Positions 14,931 to 23,543 of a stretch of DNA of 64,000 nt are shown piece by piece. Source of the stretch: Gemmatimonadaceae bacterium (GTDB lineage Bacteria; Gemmatimonadota; Gemmatimonadetes; Gemmatimonadales; Gemmatimonadaceae); NCBI GenBank assembly GCA_020846935.1, contig JADLCY010000001.1, forward strand, positions 62,001-126,000, written 5' to 3'. Every line of letters begins with the position of its first letter. Position 1 is the stretch's first letter. A model generated the notes under the pieces. The model was not told where the DNA came from, ran no database searches, and saw nothing but the letters and a program-made list of their open reading frames with translations. Position numbers and translations under genes: made by a program.

Positions 14931-17540
14931 TCAGGGCCGCTCCATGACCGTGATCGCCGACGCGCCAACCACGACCCCGCGCCGCAGTGTCCGTCGGCGC
15001 TCTCCTCCGATCGGGTAGATCACCTCGACGTCCACGCGAGCGATCCCGGCCGGGACCCCGATGTGCACCGAACCTTCGGCCTGGGCGTCGTAGCCCGATC
15101 CCGCGTCCACGAGCCGAGTCGCCACCAGACGGCGCGTACCGGCACGGAACACGCGGATCTCCGCGCCAGGTGCCCCCGTGCCACTGGCACGCTTCACGTG
15201 CACGGCGAGCGATCGTCGCGCGGCCGCGGGCGGCAGCTGGTTGCGCCATGACATCTGCATGCCTCGTGGTGAGGATCCCGTGAGGAGCAGGTCCACGGCG
15301 CCATCGCGGTCGACGTCGAGCCACTGCACGCCGTGGTCTCCCTGCTGCGCGCCGATGCTGTCCGGCGTGACGTCCTCGAAGTGCGTGCCCGTGTTGCGGA
15401 AGAGGAAGTCGCGGTAGCTCACGCCGCCGGTGATGGTGCCGTTGAGGTAGAGGTCGAGGCGGCCGTCGTTGTCGAAGTCCGCGAGCGCACACGCATCGTA
15501 ACGCGCGTCGATCCCGATGCCCCACGCCGTGGTCGCGTCCTCGAAGCGACCGTTCGCGCGATTGAGGAAGAGCCCGGGCTTGCCGTAGTTGGCGGTGACG
15601 AGGTCGAGGCGACCGTCGCCATCCACGTCGGCCGCGCAGGGACGCACCGTGCCGTGGGCGGCGCTCCCGGCCGGTCGCCCGCCCCACTCGACGCCCGCGG
15701 CGGCGGCGACATCGGTGAAGCGACCGGCGTCGTTGCGAAACAGCCCGTTGGTATCGCCGTCCATGTTGGCGACGTATACGTCGAGATCCCCGTCTTCGTC
15801 GAAGTCGAACCAGACCGCACCCACCGTCTTGCGCGTATCGGCGAGCCCCAGCTCCCGAGCCACGTCCGTCAGACGACCCCCGTCATTGCGAAAGAATGCG
15901 TTGGGGCGATCGCGGAACGCAACAAAGAGATCCAGGTCGCCATCTCCGTCGGGGTCCACAAATACGGGCTGCCGCACCGCACCCGAGTCGCGCGCGATCC
16001 CCGACTCGCGTGTCACGTCGACGAATCGTGAACCATCGTTGCGATAGAGGGCGGTCACCGAGCCCGCGCCCGGCGCGTACCCGACAAAGAGGTCCGGATC
16101 CCCGTCGCCGTCGTAGTCGCCCCAGGCGGCGGCCCGCGTCGCCCGCGTACTCGTGAGGCCCAGGGCGGCAGCGCGGTCCACCAGGCGCCCACCGTCGTTG
16201 ACGTAGAGGCGACTCGGAACTCCGTTCATGCCCACGAACACGTCGGCGTCACCGTCCCGATCGATATCGGCGGGCGCGTTGGTCATGCTCACGCTCGCCG
16301 TGAGGGTCGCGTCGTCTCCGGGCGCAAAGTCGGGCGACAGGTTGCGATGCACCTTGCCACCCTTCATCACGAACCGGACGCGTTCGAGGGCCGAGATGTC
16401 GCGCAGCGGGTCGCCGTCGACCGCCACGAGGTCGGCGACCATCCCGGCCCGCACAACCCCAACCGAGTCCTGCATGCCCATCGCGCGGGCATTCCCCGAG
16501 GTCAGCTGCACGATCGCCTCCATCGGCGCCTGCCCGCCCTGCTGCACGCGGTAGATCACCTCACGCGCGTTCTGCCCGTGCGCACCCGCCGTCGCGTCGG
16601 TGCCAACCAGCATCTGCAGCCGGGGGGTCGCCAGCGCACGCTTGAACATGTCGAGCTTGCGCGGAATGCCCTCTTCCATGAACCGGAATCCGGCTTCGTC
16701 GTAGTTCCCGATGCCGAGGTAACGTGACTTGTTCTCCAGGTAATTCTGGGTGACCAGGCCGATGTTGGGCTCGAACAGGGTGCCCCGAGCTGCCATGAGC
16801 TGCAGCTCGGCGTTGGTCACCTGGCTCCCGTGCGTGATGGCAAAGCAGCCCGACTCGGTGGCCGCACGGACGGCGGAAGCAGCGTGGGCATGGACCCAGC
16901 TGCGCTTGCCGAGTTCGCGGGCGGCACCGCACGCGGCGGCGATCTGCGCGTCGGACAGCGTCTGTCCTCCACCCTCCCTGATACTTCGCGACGCGAAGAC
17001 CTTCACGAGATCCGCGCCGCTGTCGACGGTGGTCCGCACCCACGCTCGGATCTGCGCGGGACTCAGACTTGTGTCGGTCAGCGCGCGTGAAGACGTGAGA
17101 AAGCGAGGACCCGGTACATCATCCCGCCGGAGCATCGCACGCAACTCCAGGTCGAGCGGGGCGCCAAGGCTCTGCGCAGACGTGTACCCCGCCCGGAGTG
17201 TGACATAGGCGTTGTCCACCGCCGCCCTGATCCGCTCTGTCGGCGATTCTCCCTGGTTCGAGGCCCGCCCGTCACGTCCGAAGTGCGAGTCCATGTGCAC
17301 GTGCGTGTCGATGAAGCCGGGCATGAGGGTGAAGCGACGCAGATCGTACGTGGCCCTCGCGCCTGGCGAGGCGGTGCGTACTCCCACGATGCGCCCGTCA
17401 CGCACCGAGACGATGACGTTTCGCCTGGTCGCTCCCGCTCCGTCGATCAGCAGCCCTGCATGGATGGTGGTCTGGGCGCTGGTGAGCGAGGGGCTCAGCG
17501 TCGTGAACGCGATCGCGAGCGTGCGTGCGATGGGTCGCAT
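14931..17540 (-). CDS. Secreted amidohydrolase fused to VCBS/FG-GAP repeats and a UnbV/ASPIC-like domain
   Basis: 869 residues. A signal peptide (about 1-22, start at MRPIART) is followed by a metal-dependent amidohydrolase of the prolidase/imidazolonepropionase type: HxH in FIDTHVHMDSH (His80, His82), probable carbamylated Lys in ADLVKVFAS, WVHAHA, AITHGSQ, and metal Asp in LVGTDATAGAH. From about 410 come seven calcium-type repeats of the form D-x-D-G-D-x-D (DYDGDGDPDLFVG, DVDGDGRLDLVTA and so on), a propeller seen in adhesins and integrins. The last ~95 residues resemble the UnbV/ASPIC domain that usually follows such repeats. This enzyme-plus-propeller fusion is unusual. A second ATG ten codons earlier lacks support. 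Confidence 0.85.
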   Translation of the reverse strand: MRPIARTLAIAFTTLSPSLTSAQTTIHAGLLIDGAGATRRNVIVSVRDGRIVGVRTASPGARATYDLRRFTLMPGFIDTHVHMDSHFGRDGRASNQGESPTERIRAAVDNAYVTLRAGYTSAQSLGAPLDLELRAMLRRDDVPGPRFLTSSRALTDTSLSPAQIRAWVRTTVDSGADLVKVFASRSIREGGGQTLSDAQIAAACGAARELGKRSWVHAHAASAVRAATESGCFAITHGSQVTNAELQLMAARGTLFEPNIGLVTQNYLENKSRYLGIGNYDEAGFRFMEEGIPRKLDMFKRALATPRLQMLVGTDATAGAHGQNAREVIYRVQQGGQAPMEAIVQLTSGNARAMGMQDSVGVVRAGMVADLVAVDGDPLRDISALERVRFVMKGGKVHRNLSPDFAPGDDATLTASVSMTNAPADIDRDGDADVFVGMNGVPSRLYVNDGGRLVDRAAALGLTSTRATRAAAWGDYDGDGDPDLFVGYAPGAGSVTALYRNDGSRFVDVTRESGIARDSGAVRQPVFVDPDGDGDLDLFVAFRDRPNAFFRNDGGRLTDVARELGLADTRKTVGAVWFDFDEDGDLDVYVANMDGDTNGLFRNDAGRFTDVAAAAGVEWGGRPAGSAAHGTVRPCAADVDGDGRLDLVTANYGKPGLFLNRANGRFEDATTAWGIGIDARYDACALADFDNDGRLDLYLNGTITGGVSYRDFLFRNTGTHFEDVTPDSIGAQQGDHGVQWLDVDRDGAVDLLLTGSSPRGMQMSWRNQLPPAAARRSLAVHVKRASGTGAPGAEIRVFRAGTRRLVATRLVDAGSGYDAQAEGSVHIGVPAGIARVDVEVIYPIGGERRRTLRRGVVVGASAITVMERP

Positions 17541-17678
17541 TGGAGCGTTTGGGGACGGGGGGAGACACACGAGCCACGAGTCTGGAGGGCCGGGCCTCGG
17601 CCGGGAAGACCCGCCGCACGATCCGCCCGGCAGCCCGCAGCGCCCATCAACCCCGCCGCGAGCTATCCGCCCAGGCGA

Positions 17679-17887
17679 CTATAGCGTGTCCGCGATTGCC
17701 GCGATCTCTTCGGCTTCCTTCCAGGCCTCGTGCAGCGCCTGAACTCGTCACCGAGGGCCGGGCGTTCCACGGACTCGTGCAGGGCCATCTCCATCGCGAG
17801 CCGCGTCGATGGGGTGCGGTTCTTGAGCGCGCCAACCAGTGAGTCGTCCCACCAGTAGCGACGTCCCCTCCGCCAATTGGACGCTCT
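17679..17887 (-). pseudogene. Frameshifted remnant of a small helical protein
   Basis: One minus-strand frame reads RYWWDDSLVGALKNRTP, then RLAMEMALHESVERPALGDEF, ending at ~17741. A shift of one base continues the same amphipathic pattern as QALHEAWKEAEEIAAIADTL and a TAG stop at 17681-17679. Joined, the two parts look like a small two-helix protein of the 'WREAEEIAAIAD' type that I recall from related genomes but cannot name. Loss of a single C at the DEF/QAL joint explains the break. No start codon with an RBS is evident upstream. Confidence 0.5.
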
Positions 17888-18233
17888 GCCCTGCCGATGG
17901 AAGAAGTCGTGCGACTCATCCTGCCTGCCGAGGAGGCTCAAGGCGCGGTCCAGGGGCGGTCGGGGGGCCGTGACGCACCGCACAGCCTCGATGTGGGTCG
18001 GCCCACCGGACGAGGCATGCGCGCAACCCCGGCACCACCAAGGCCTTGCAGCCTGCGCGAGCGGCCCGCGGAACGCGTGGGCGGCCGTGACCACTCCGCC
18101 GTCGTCCTCGTCCCTGACTTGAGATCGAGACCGCGCTCCCCGCGGTCACGTCATGCGACCGTTCAATCCATCGGGTCGGGCATCCCGGACCGATGGTGCT
18201 CTCCACCAACGCGCGTCATCCCGAGGTCAGCGT
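17888..18233. other. 346-base region without a recognised gene
   Basis: The minus-strand frame of the remnant stays open upstream to 18094 but has no protein-like pattern there. Nothing else is supported. The last bases before 18234 (CGAGGTCAGCGT) give a modest RBS for the next gene. Confidence 0.4.
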
Positions 18234-18896
18234 ATGCGCATCGTTCGGAAGCTCGGCTTCACCCTGCTTGCCGCTGTCATTCCCACCGTGGCCGGTGGGC
18301 AGCAGGTCAATCCTCGTTCCGGCTTCCAGGACTCCTGGTACTGGGGCGCGAAGGGCGGCGTGGCCTCCTTTGACGCGAATGGAAGCGGCCGCGTGAGCAA
18401 GCCGAGCGTCGGCGCGGAGTGGCTCATCACGCGGAGCCGCGGCGCGCTGTACGTCTCCATCGACCAGGCGTTCTTTGACGATGTCGCGGGTGTCTACGAT
18501 CCGTCGGTCGCGGGGTCGGTCCGCCCGGTGAGCATCAGCGACCTGCGTCGCTACAGCGCCGGGCTCCTCGCCTTCCCGGTCGCATTCGGAAGCCTTCGTC
18601 CGTACGCGGGCCTTGGCCTCTCGATCAACGTCATTCAGAGCGCCGACCCCGCGGGCACGTTCGTGAGCACGACATCACAGGCGTCGGTGTTCAAGGCGGT
18701 GCAGCAGCAGACCTCCAAGGTGTCGGCGGTGTTCACCGGCGGTGCCCACGTCGTTTTCGGTCGCATCGCGCTCTTTGGCCAGGCCTCGGCCATGCCGACG
18801 CGAAACAACTTTCTGATCTCCGGGTCATCGCACACGTTCCTGCTCGAAGGCGGCATCCGCTACAACCTGGCCAGCGCCATCGAGCAACTGAAGTAG
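18234..18896 (+). CDS. Exported protein, probable outer-membrane beta-barrel
   Basis: 220 residues with a clear signal peptide (MRIVRKLGFTLLAAVIPTVAGGQQ). The mature part is rich in alternating hydrophobic strands ending in aromatic residues (WYWGAKGGVASFD, ALYVSIDQAFF, LRPYAGLGLSINVI, VVFGRIALFGQAS), and the C-terminus has HTFLLEGGIRYNL. This is the pattern of small OmpA/OmpW-like eight-strand barrels, although the terminal residue is Lys and not Phe. Function is unknown. It is followed by a terminator hairpin. Confidence 0.65.
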   Translation: MRIVRKLGFTLLAAVIPTVAGGQQVNPRSGFQDSWYWGAKGGVASFDANGSGRVSKPSVGAEWLITRSRGALYVSIDQAFFDDVAGVYDPSVAGSVRPVSISDLRRYSAGLLAFPVAFGSLRPYAGLGLSINVIQSADPAGTFVSTTSQASVFKAVQQQTSKVSAVFTGGAHVVFGRIALFGQASAMPTRNNFLISGSSHTFLLEGGIRYNLASAIEQLK

Positions 18897-18920
18897 ATCT
18901 CCTTCCTGCTATCGTCGTTT

Positions 18921-18951
18921 GATGGGTCGCGTCGAGCTGATGCGGCCCATC
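18921..18951 (+). terminator. Hairpin after the barrel-like gene
   Basis: GATGGGTCGC (18921-18930) pairs with GCGGCCCATC (18942-18951) with one G-U pair. There is no T-run. Confidence 0.5.
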
Positions 18952-19016
18952 AGTGCTTCACGGGGTGAGGCGGTGAAGGTGTTCCAATACTGTGTGCGCG
19001 GCGCCACAGGACGCGC

Positions 19017-21743
19017 GTGTCCCGGGCGCCACCCCGAAGTTCCCCGGTCCCGATGATGCCCTTGTCCGATCGCCAGCACCGTTGGTGGCCGCGTGCCCTC
19101 TCGCTGCCGATGCGCATCGCCCTCGGGGTAGCGCTCGGCGCGGCATCGATTCCGATCACCGCGATCCTGCACGACGATCTGGGCAACTCGGCGTTCATGC
19201 CGGCCACGGTGGTCGTGCTGATCGCCCTCATCACGCTGGGCGGCTTCTGGCCCACGTTTCTCGGGTCGATGACGGCCCTGGTCGGCACCCTCTGGATCGG
19301 CACGGGGAGTGCTGCGTCGCCGTCCGGCGACACGGCGAAGGTCGCCATCTTCATCATCGGCACGGCCGTCATTGCGCGGTTTGACGCGCGGGCCCGCCGC
19401 GAGCGGGCCGGCCTGCGTGAGCGCGAACTCGCCTTTGCCGACAGCGAAGCGCGCTACCGATTGCTGCTCGAAGAAGCGTCCGACGCGATCCTGGTGTTCG
19501 GGCTCGATCACCGCGCGGAGATGGTCAGCGCCCGCGCCGCCGACGTGCTTGGGCGTCCCGTCGATGCGCTGATCGGTCGGACGCGCGACGAACTGCTGGC
19601 CGACTTCACGACCTCGGGCGGCGCCACTCCCGCGGCGTCGATCGACGGCCTTGTGTCGCATCCCATCGCGCGGCCCGACGGCAGCGTCTTTGTCGGCGAG
19701 CTGTCCACGCGCCGCCTCACCGACGGTCGCGTCCAGGTGATCGTCCGGGACGTCACCGCACGCCTCGAGGCAGCCGAACAGGTGAAGCGCGAGCGCGACC
19801 TGCTGGAGGGAATTCTCGAAACGAGCACTGCATCGATCATCGCCTTCGAGGTGCGAACGAAACGCGTGCTGTTCGCCAATCATCGGCTGGCGGCGTCCAC
19901 CGGGAAGTCGCGCGAACAGCTCATGGCAACGGGCCTGGATGGCATCGGGTGGGAGTTCGCCGACGTGGACGGCGCACCGCTCGCCCCCGGGCACGAGCCC
20001 GCCGCGCGGGTGCTGAAGGCCGGGAAGCTCGTGCGCGACGAGCGCATGCTGGGTCGTACGCCGGGCGGCCCCTGGCAACTGATCAGCTACAGTGGCGCGC
20101 CGCTCTTCAGCGCCGACGGCAGCATCCGCGCCCTCGTCTTCTCGTTTGATGATATCACCGAGCGGGTGCGCGCCGAACAGTCTCTGCTGGAGAGCGAACA
20201 TCGGCTGCGTAGGCTCACCGACGCCATTCCCGGCGCGGTGTATGAGTACGTGCTCGCTCCAGATGGCAAGCAACGGTTCGAGTTTGTCAGTGCCGGCATC
20301 ACGGATCTGCTTCGCCTGACGCCTGACGAGGCCATCGCGGACTTCAACTGCATCTGGGGACTCATCGTCTCCGAGGACCAGGAACGCATCGGCCGCACGA
20401 TCCTCGATTCGGCGCGCACGGGCAGCCGCTGGAACGAGGAGTTCCAGTTGCAGGTCACGAGTGGCGTGCGCAAATGGATCCGGGGCACATCGATGCCGGA
20501 GCCCCCGCGGCCCGACGGGTCGATCCGATGGAACGGCCTGCTCCTCGACATAACGGAGCACAAGCGTGTCGAAGGTGACCTGCTGCAGATCCAGAAGATG
20601 GAAAGCATCGGTCGACTCGCCGGCGGCATTGCGCACGACTTCAACAACATCCTGACCGCGATCCGCGGCAACGTGGACCTCGTGCTGGGCCAGGTCACCG
20701 AGCAGGATGCGCATTTCGCCGAACTCCACGACATTCGACAGGCCGCCGATCGCGCCGCCGCCCTCACGCGCCAGCTGCTGGCCTTCTCGCGCAAGCAGGC
20801 CATGCAGCCCCGTGACATCGACCTCGCTGAACTCGTACGTGACGTGGAGAAGATGCTCCGTCGCGTCATCGGAGAGGACGTCGTGCTGCTGACGCAGCCG
20901 TCGGACACCATCGGCATGGTGCGCGCGGACCCCGGCCAGCTGGAACAGGTGCTGCTCAACCTGGCGGTGAACGCGCGCGACGCCATGCCCACGGGCGGGC
21001 TCCTCACCATCGAGACACACCAGCTCCGCCTCGACACCGCCACGAGCAGTGCGCTCGGCATTCCGGTCGGCGATTACGTCTCGCTCGTTGTGCGCGACAC
21101 CGGCCAGGGCATGGACGAGGAGACCAAGGTCCGCATCTTCGATCCCTTCTTCACGACGAAGCCTGCCGGCCGTGGTACCGGCCTGGGACTCGCGATGGTG
21201 TACGGCATCGTGCGCCAGAGTGGGGGAGCGGTTGCGGTGGAGAGCGATCCCGACCACGGCACCACCTTTCGACTCTACTTCCCTCGCGTGGCGACGCCGG
21301 CGGATCGTGGGAAGTCGGCGGAGCCCGTGACGCCCGTCGTCGACAGCACGTTGCGCCGCGACGCGCGCGTGCTGCTCGTGGAGGACGATCCCGCCGTGCG
21401 CGCACTGACGCGTCGGATGCTCAGGGAGGCTGGTTACACCGTACAGGAAGCATCGGACGCGTACGAAGCCCTCGGACTCGTCGGGGCGGACTGCGCCGGG
21501 TTTGATCTCGTGGTCACCGACGTCATCATGCCGGGCATGGGTGGCCGCGACCTGGCTGCGGAACTGAGGCGTCGGCGACCCGACATGCGGATCCTGTTCA
21601 TGTCAGGGTACCTCGACATCGACCTCCCCTCGCTCGGGCTCGACGGCCGCACGCGATTGCTCTCCAAGCCCTTCACGCGCGCGTCGTTGCTGCGCGACGT
21701 GTCAGAGATGGTGGAGCTGCCTGTCGCGGCCCTGTCGGACTGA
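19017..21743 (+). CDS. Hybrid PAS-domain histidine kinase with C-terminal receiver
   Basis: 908 residues. Membrane helices occupy about 30-120 (MRIALGVALGAASIPITAIL; VVVLIALITLGGFWPTFLG; VAIFIIGTAVIARF). Three PAS/PAC-like domains follow from ~140 to 520. The kinase core has the H-box GRLAGGIAHDFNNILT, N-box LNLAVNARDAMP, G1 VRDTGQGMD and G2 GRGTGLGLAMVYGIV. The C-terminal receiver has LLVEDDPAVR, phospho-Asp in LVVTDVIMPGMGG and Lys in LLSKPF. This is the common hybrid kinase layout that passes phosphate to its own receiver. The start may be GTG 19017 or the ATG pair at 19053/19056. No partner regulator is adjacent. Confidence 0.93.
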   Translation: MSRAPPRSSPVPMMPLSDRQHRWWPRALSLPMRIALGVALGAASIPITAILHDDLGNSAFMPATVVVLIALITLGGFWPTFLGSMTALVGTLWIGTGSAASPSGDTAKVAIFIIGTAVIARFDARARRERAGLRERELAFADSEARYRLLLEEASDAILVFGLDHRAEMVSARAADVLGRPVDALIGRTRDELLADFTTSGGATPAASIDGLVSHPIARPDGSVFVGELSTRRLTDGRVQVIVRDVTARLEAAEQVKRERDLLEGILETSTASIIAFEVRTKRVLFANHRLAASTGKSREQLMATGLDGIGWEFADVDGAPLAPGHEPAARVLKAGKLVRDERMLGRTPGGPWQLISYSGAPLFSADGSIRALVFSFDDITERVRAEQSLLESEHRLRRLTDAIPGAVYEYVLAPDGKQRFEFVSAGITDLLRLTPDEAIADFNCIWGLIVSEDQERIGRTILDSARTGSRWNEEFQLQVTSGVRKWIRGTSMPEPPRPDGSIRWNGLLLDITEHKRVEGDLLQIQKMESIGRLAGGIAHDFNNILTAIRGNVDLVLGQVTEQDAHFAELHDIRQAADRAAALTRQLLAFSRKQAMQPRDIDLAELVRDVEKMLRRVIGEDVVLLTQPSDTIGMVRADPGQLEQVLLNLAVNARDAMPTGGLLTIETHQLRLDTATSSALGIPVGDYVSLVVRDTGQGMDEETKVRIFDPFFTTKPAGRGTGLGLAMVYGIVRQSGGAVAVESDPDHGTTFRLYFPRVATPADRGKSAEPVTPVVDSTLRRDARVLLVEDDPAVRALTRRMLREAGYTVQEASDAYEALGLVGADCAGFDLVVTDVIMPGMGGRDLAAELRRRRPDMRILFMSGYLDIDLPSLGLDGRTRLLSKPFTRASLLRDVSEMVELPVAALSD

Positions 21744-21752
21744 CGCCTTTCG

Positions 21753-23249
21753 CTACCGCGCTCGCCACTCGGCGGGCGGGCTCACGTTGCCGGCCTGATC
21801 GACCGCGGAGAGCAGGACGCGGTCTGGCGCAGCGGTGAGGGTGGATGTGCGGGCGTCGCCAAAGAGTACGCGGGTGGTCCACCCCGTGGACGCCCGGGCG
21901 CGAACGAACCACCACCGCGGTGCCTCCCCGATGGCTGGAGTGAACGTCAGCGTCGTCCCGGCGACCGCGAGCGCCGGAGCCAATGGGGCGTCCGAGTCGA
22001 GCCACGGGAACGCCGGCACCAGTGCCCGCGTGCCGTAGAGTGGAGCCAACGACGATGCGACGAGGCCGCCCGAGCGACGCAGCGTCGACGTGGCGTTGTA
22101 GAGCAGATGCCCTGGCGCGCCCGACCGCGAGCGCGTGAGACGCACCTGGTCGGTGATCTCGGAGACGGGAAATGCGCTCGTCGTCCCATCCAGCACGCGA
22201 TACACCGCGAGGCCCGGCCACACGTGGCGCCCACGGCTGTTCTGCGCCATCCACCAATCGAGGAGTGCCGGAAAGCTCTGCTGTGGCGCCGCAATGGACC
22301 AATACAGCTGGGGCGCGAGGTAATCGACCCATCCCTGCTGGAGCCATTTTCGCGAGTCGGCAAAGATCGATGCCCACGCGTCCAGTCCGTTCACGCCCGG
22401 CGGGTTGCCGGGACGCCAGATCCCAAATGGTGAAATGCCGACCTTGAGCGTTGGCCGGATCGCGTGCACCTCGCGCTGCAGGCGCTCGACGAACCGATCG
22501 ACGTTGGCGCGCCGCCAGTCGTCGCGCGCGAGCGTGGTGCCGCTCTGTGCCCAGGTGGCACTGTCGGGGAAGTCGATCAGTCGGTTGGCTGCGTCGCGCT
22601 CCTGGTACGGATAGAAGTAGTCGTCGGCGTGGATCCCGTCGATGTCATAGCGACGGACAATGTCGAGCACGACGCGCATCACGTGGTCGTGCACCTCGGC
22701 GTCGCCGGGCTCGAGCCAGAGCTGCGAGCCATAGACTCGGAGCAGGTTGCGCCGCGTGCGAAACAGGTGGGATGGCGCCAGCGCCAGGCTGTCACGCGTG
22801 TTGCCGGCCCGAAACGGATTGATCCAGGCGTGCAGTTCGAGTCCGCGCGCGTGCGCCGCATTGACCGCGTACGCCAGTGGATCGTATCCGGGGTCGCGTC
22901 CCTGCGTGCCGGTCAGCATCGCGCCCCAGGGCTCCAGCGCGGACTGGTACACGGCGTCCGAGGCCGGGCGCGCATGAAAGAAAACGGCGTTGAGCCCCGC
23001 CAGCGCCGCGCGGTCGAGCAGGTCGTCGAGCTCGGCACGCTGCTGGTCGGCGGTCAGCGTATTGCGCGAAGGCCAGTCGATGTTGGCGACCGTCGCGATC
23101 CACACGCCACGCATTTCGCGGAGGATCGCGGGCGTCGCCGTATCGCTCGGGGTGGGCGTGACCGGCGCCGGGGGCGCCGTCGCGTCGGAGCAGGCCGCGA
23201 CCCCGCAGAGCACGAAGAGCGCGAGCGATCTCCTGGTGGAAATCACCAT
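21753..23249 (-). CDS. Glycoside hydrolase-like lipoprotein (GHL10/DUF187, YngK type)
   Basis: 498 residues. The signal peptide ends in a lipobox (LCGVAAC), followed by a Pro/Thr linker. The GHL10 TIM-barrel domain begins at MRGVWIATVANIDWPS and includes LNAVFFHARPASDAVY, LELHAWINPFRAG, YDIDGIHADDYFYPY, LKVGISPFGIWRPG, and VDYLAPQLYWS. Family members act on peptidoglycan-related or extracellular glycans. The last ~110 residues are a beta-sandwich (fibronectin-like). It is the last gene of a minus-strand group with 12 bases to the gene before it. Confidence 0.9.
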   Translation of the reverse strand: MVISTRRSLALFVLCGVAACSDATAPPAPVTPTPSDTATPAILREMRGVWIATVANIDWPSRNTLTADQQRAELDDLLDRAALAGLNAVFFHARPASDAVYQSALEPWGAMLTGTQGRDPGYDPLAYAVNAAHARGLELHAWINPFRAGNTRDSLALAPSHLFRTRRNLLRVYGSQLWLEPGDAEVHDHVMRVVLDIVRRYDIDGIHADDYFYPYQERDAANRLIDFPDSATWAQSGTTLARDDWRRANVDRFVERLQREVHAIRPTLKVGISPFGIWRPGNPPGVNGLDAWASIFADSRKWLQQGWVDYLAPQLYWSIAAPQQSFPALLDWWMAQNSRGRHVWPGLAVYRVLDGTTSAFPVSEITDQVRLTRSRSGAPGHLLYNATSTLRRSGGLVASSLAPLYGTRALVPAFPWLDSDAPLAPALAVAGTTLTFTPAIGEAPRWWFVRARASTGWTTRVLFGDARTSTLTAAPDRVLLSAVDQAGNVSPPAEWRAR

Positions 23250-23261
23250 GTGGCGAAGTCG

Positions 23262-23540
23262 TTACCCGGCGTCGGCGTGCTCGACGATCGTAGCCTCGGG
23301 GTTGCGCATCACGGCGCCGCCCGGCCCCGCCCAAAGCGCTCGCAACCTGGCCAGCATGTTCGCCGCGTCGGCCAGCGTATCGAACTCGAGGTCGATGAAC
23401 ACGAGGTTCGGATCATCGGTGCCCCGATACACGCGGTGTGCGCGCACCTTCGAGCCCTTGCGGTCGAGCGGATCCCGGTCGAAGGCGCGCTTCCATCCCT
23501 CATAGTCGGGCACGGCGTGCTGGATACGGAGCACGAACAT
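23262..23540 (-). CDS. Small dimeric alpha/beta-barrel protein (monooxygenase/cyclase-like)
   Basis: 92 residues with a ferredoxin-like fold pattern: MFVLRIQHAVPDYEGWKRAFD (strand then helix), RAHRVYRGTDDPNLVFIDLEF (two strands), DTLADAANMLARL (helix), and a final strand. This matches the ABM/EthD-type superfamily whose members form dimers and bind small organics or act without cofactor. The role here is unknown. It is tightly packed (3 and 12 base gaps) between a propeller lipoprotein and a glycoside hydrolase-like gene. Confidence 0.7.
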   Translation of the reverse strand: MFVLRIQHAVPDYEGWKRAFDRDPLDRKGSKVRAHRVYRGTDDPNLVFIDLEFDTLADAANMLARLRALWAGPGGAVMRNPEATIVEHADAG

Positions 23541-23543
23541 CGT

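Noticed and set aside
18909-21257. 782-codon minus-strand frame opposite the hybrid kinase
   Set aside because: Arg/Ala/His-rich shadow of a GC-rich gene. The plus strand has full kinase and receiver motifs.
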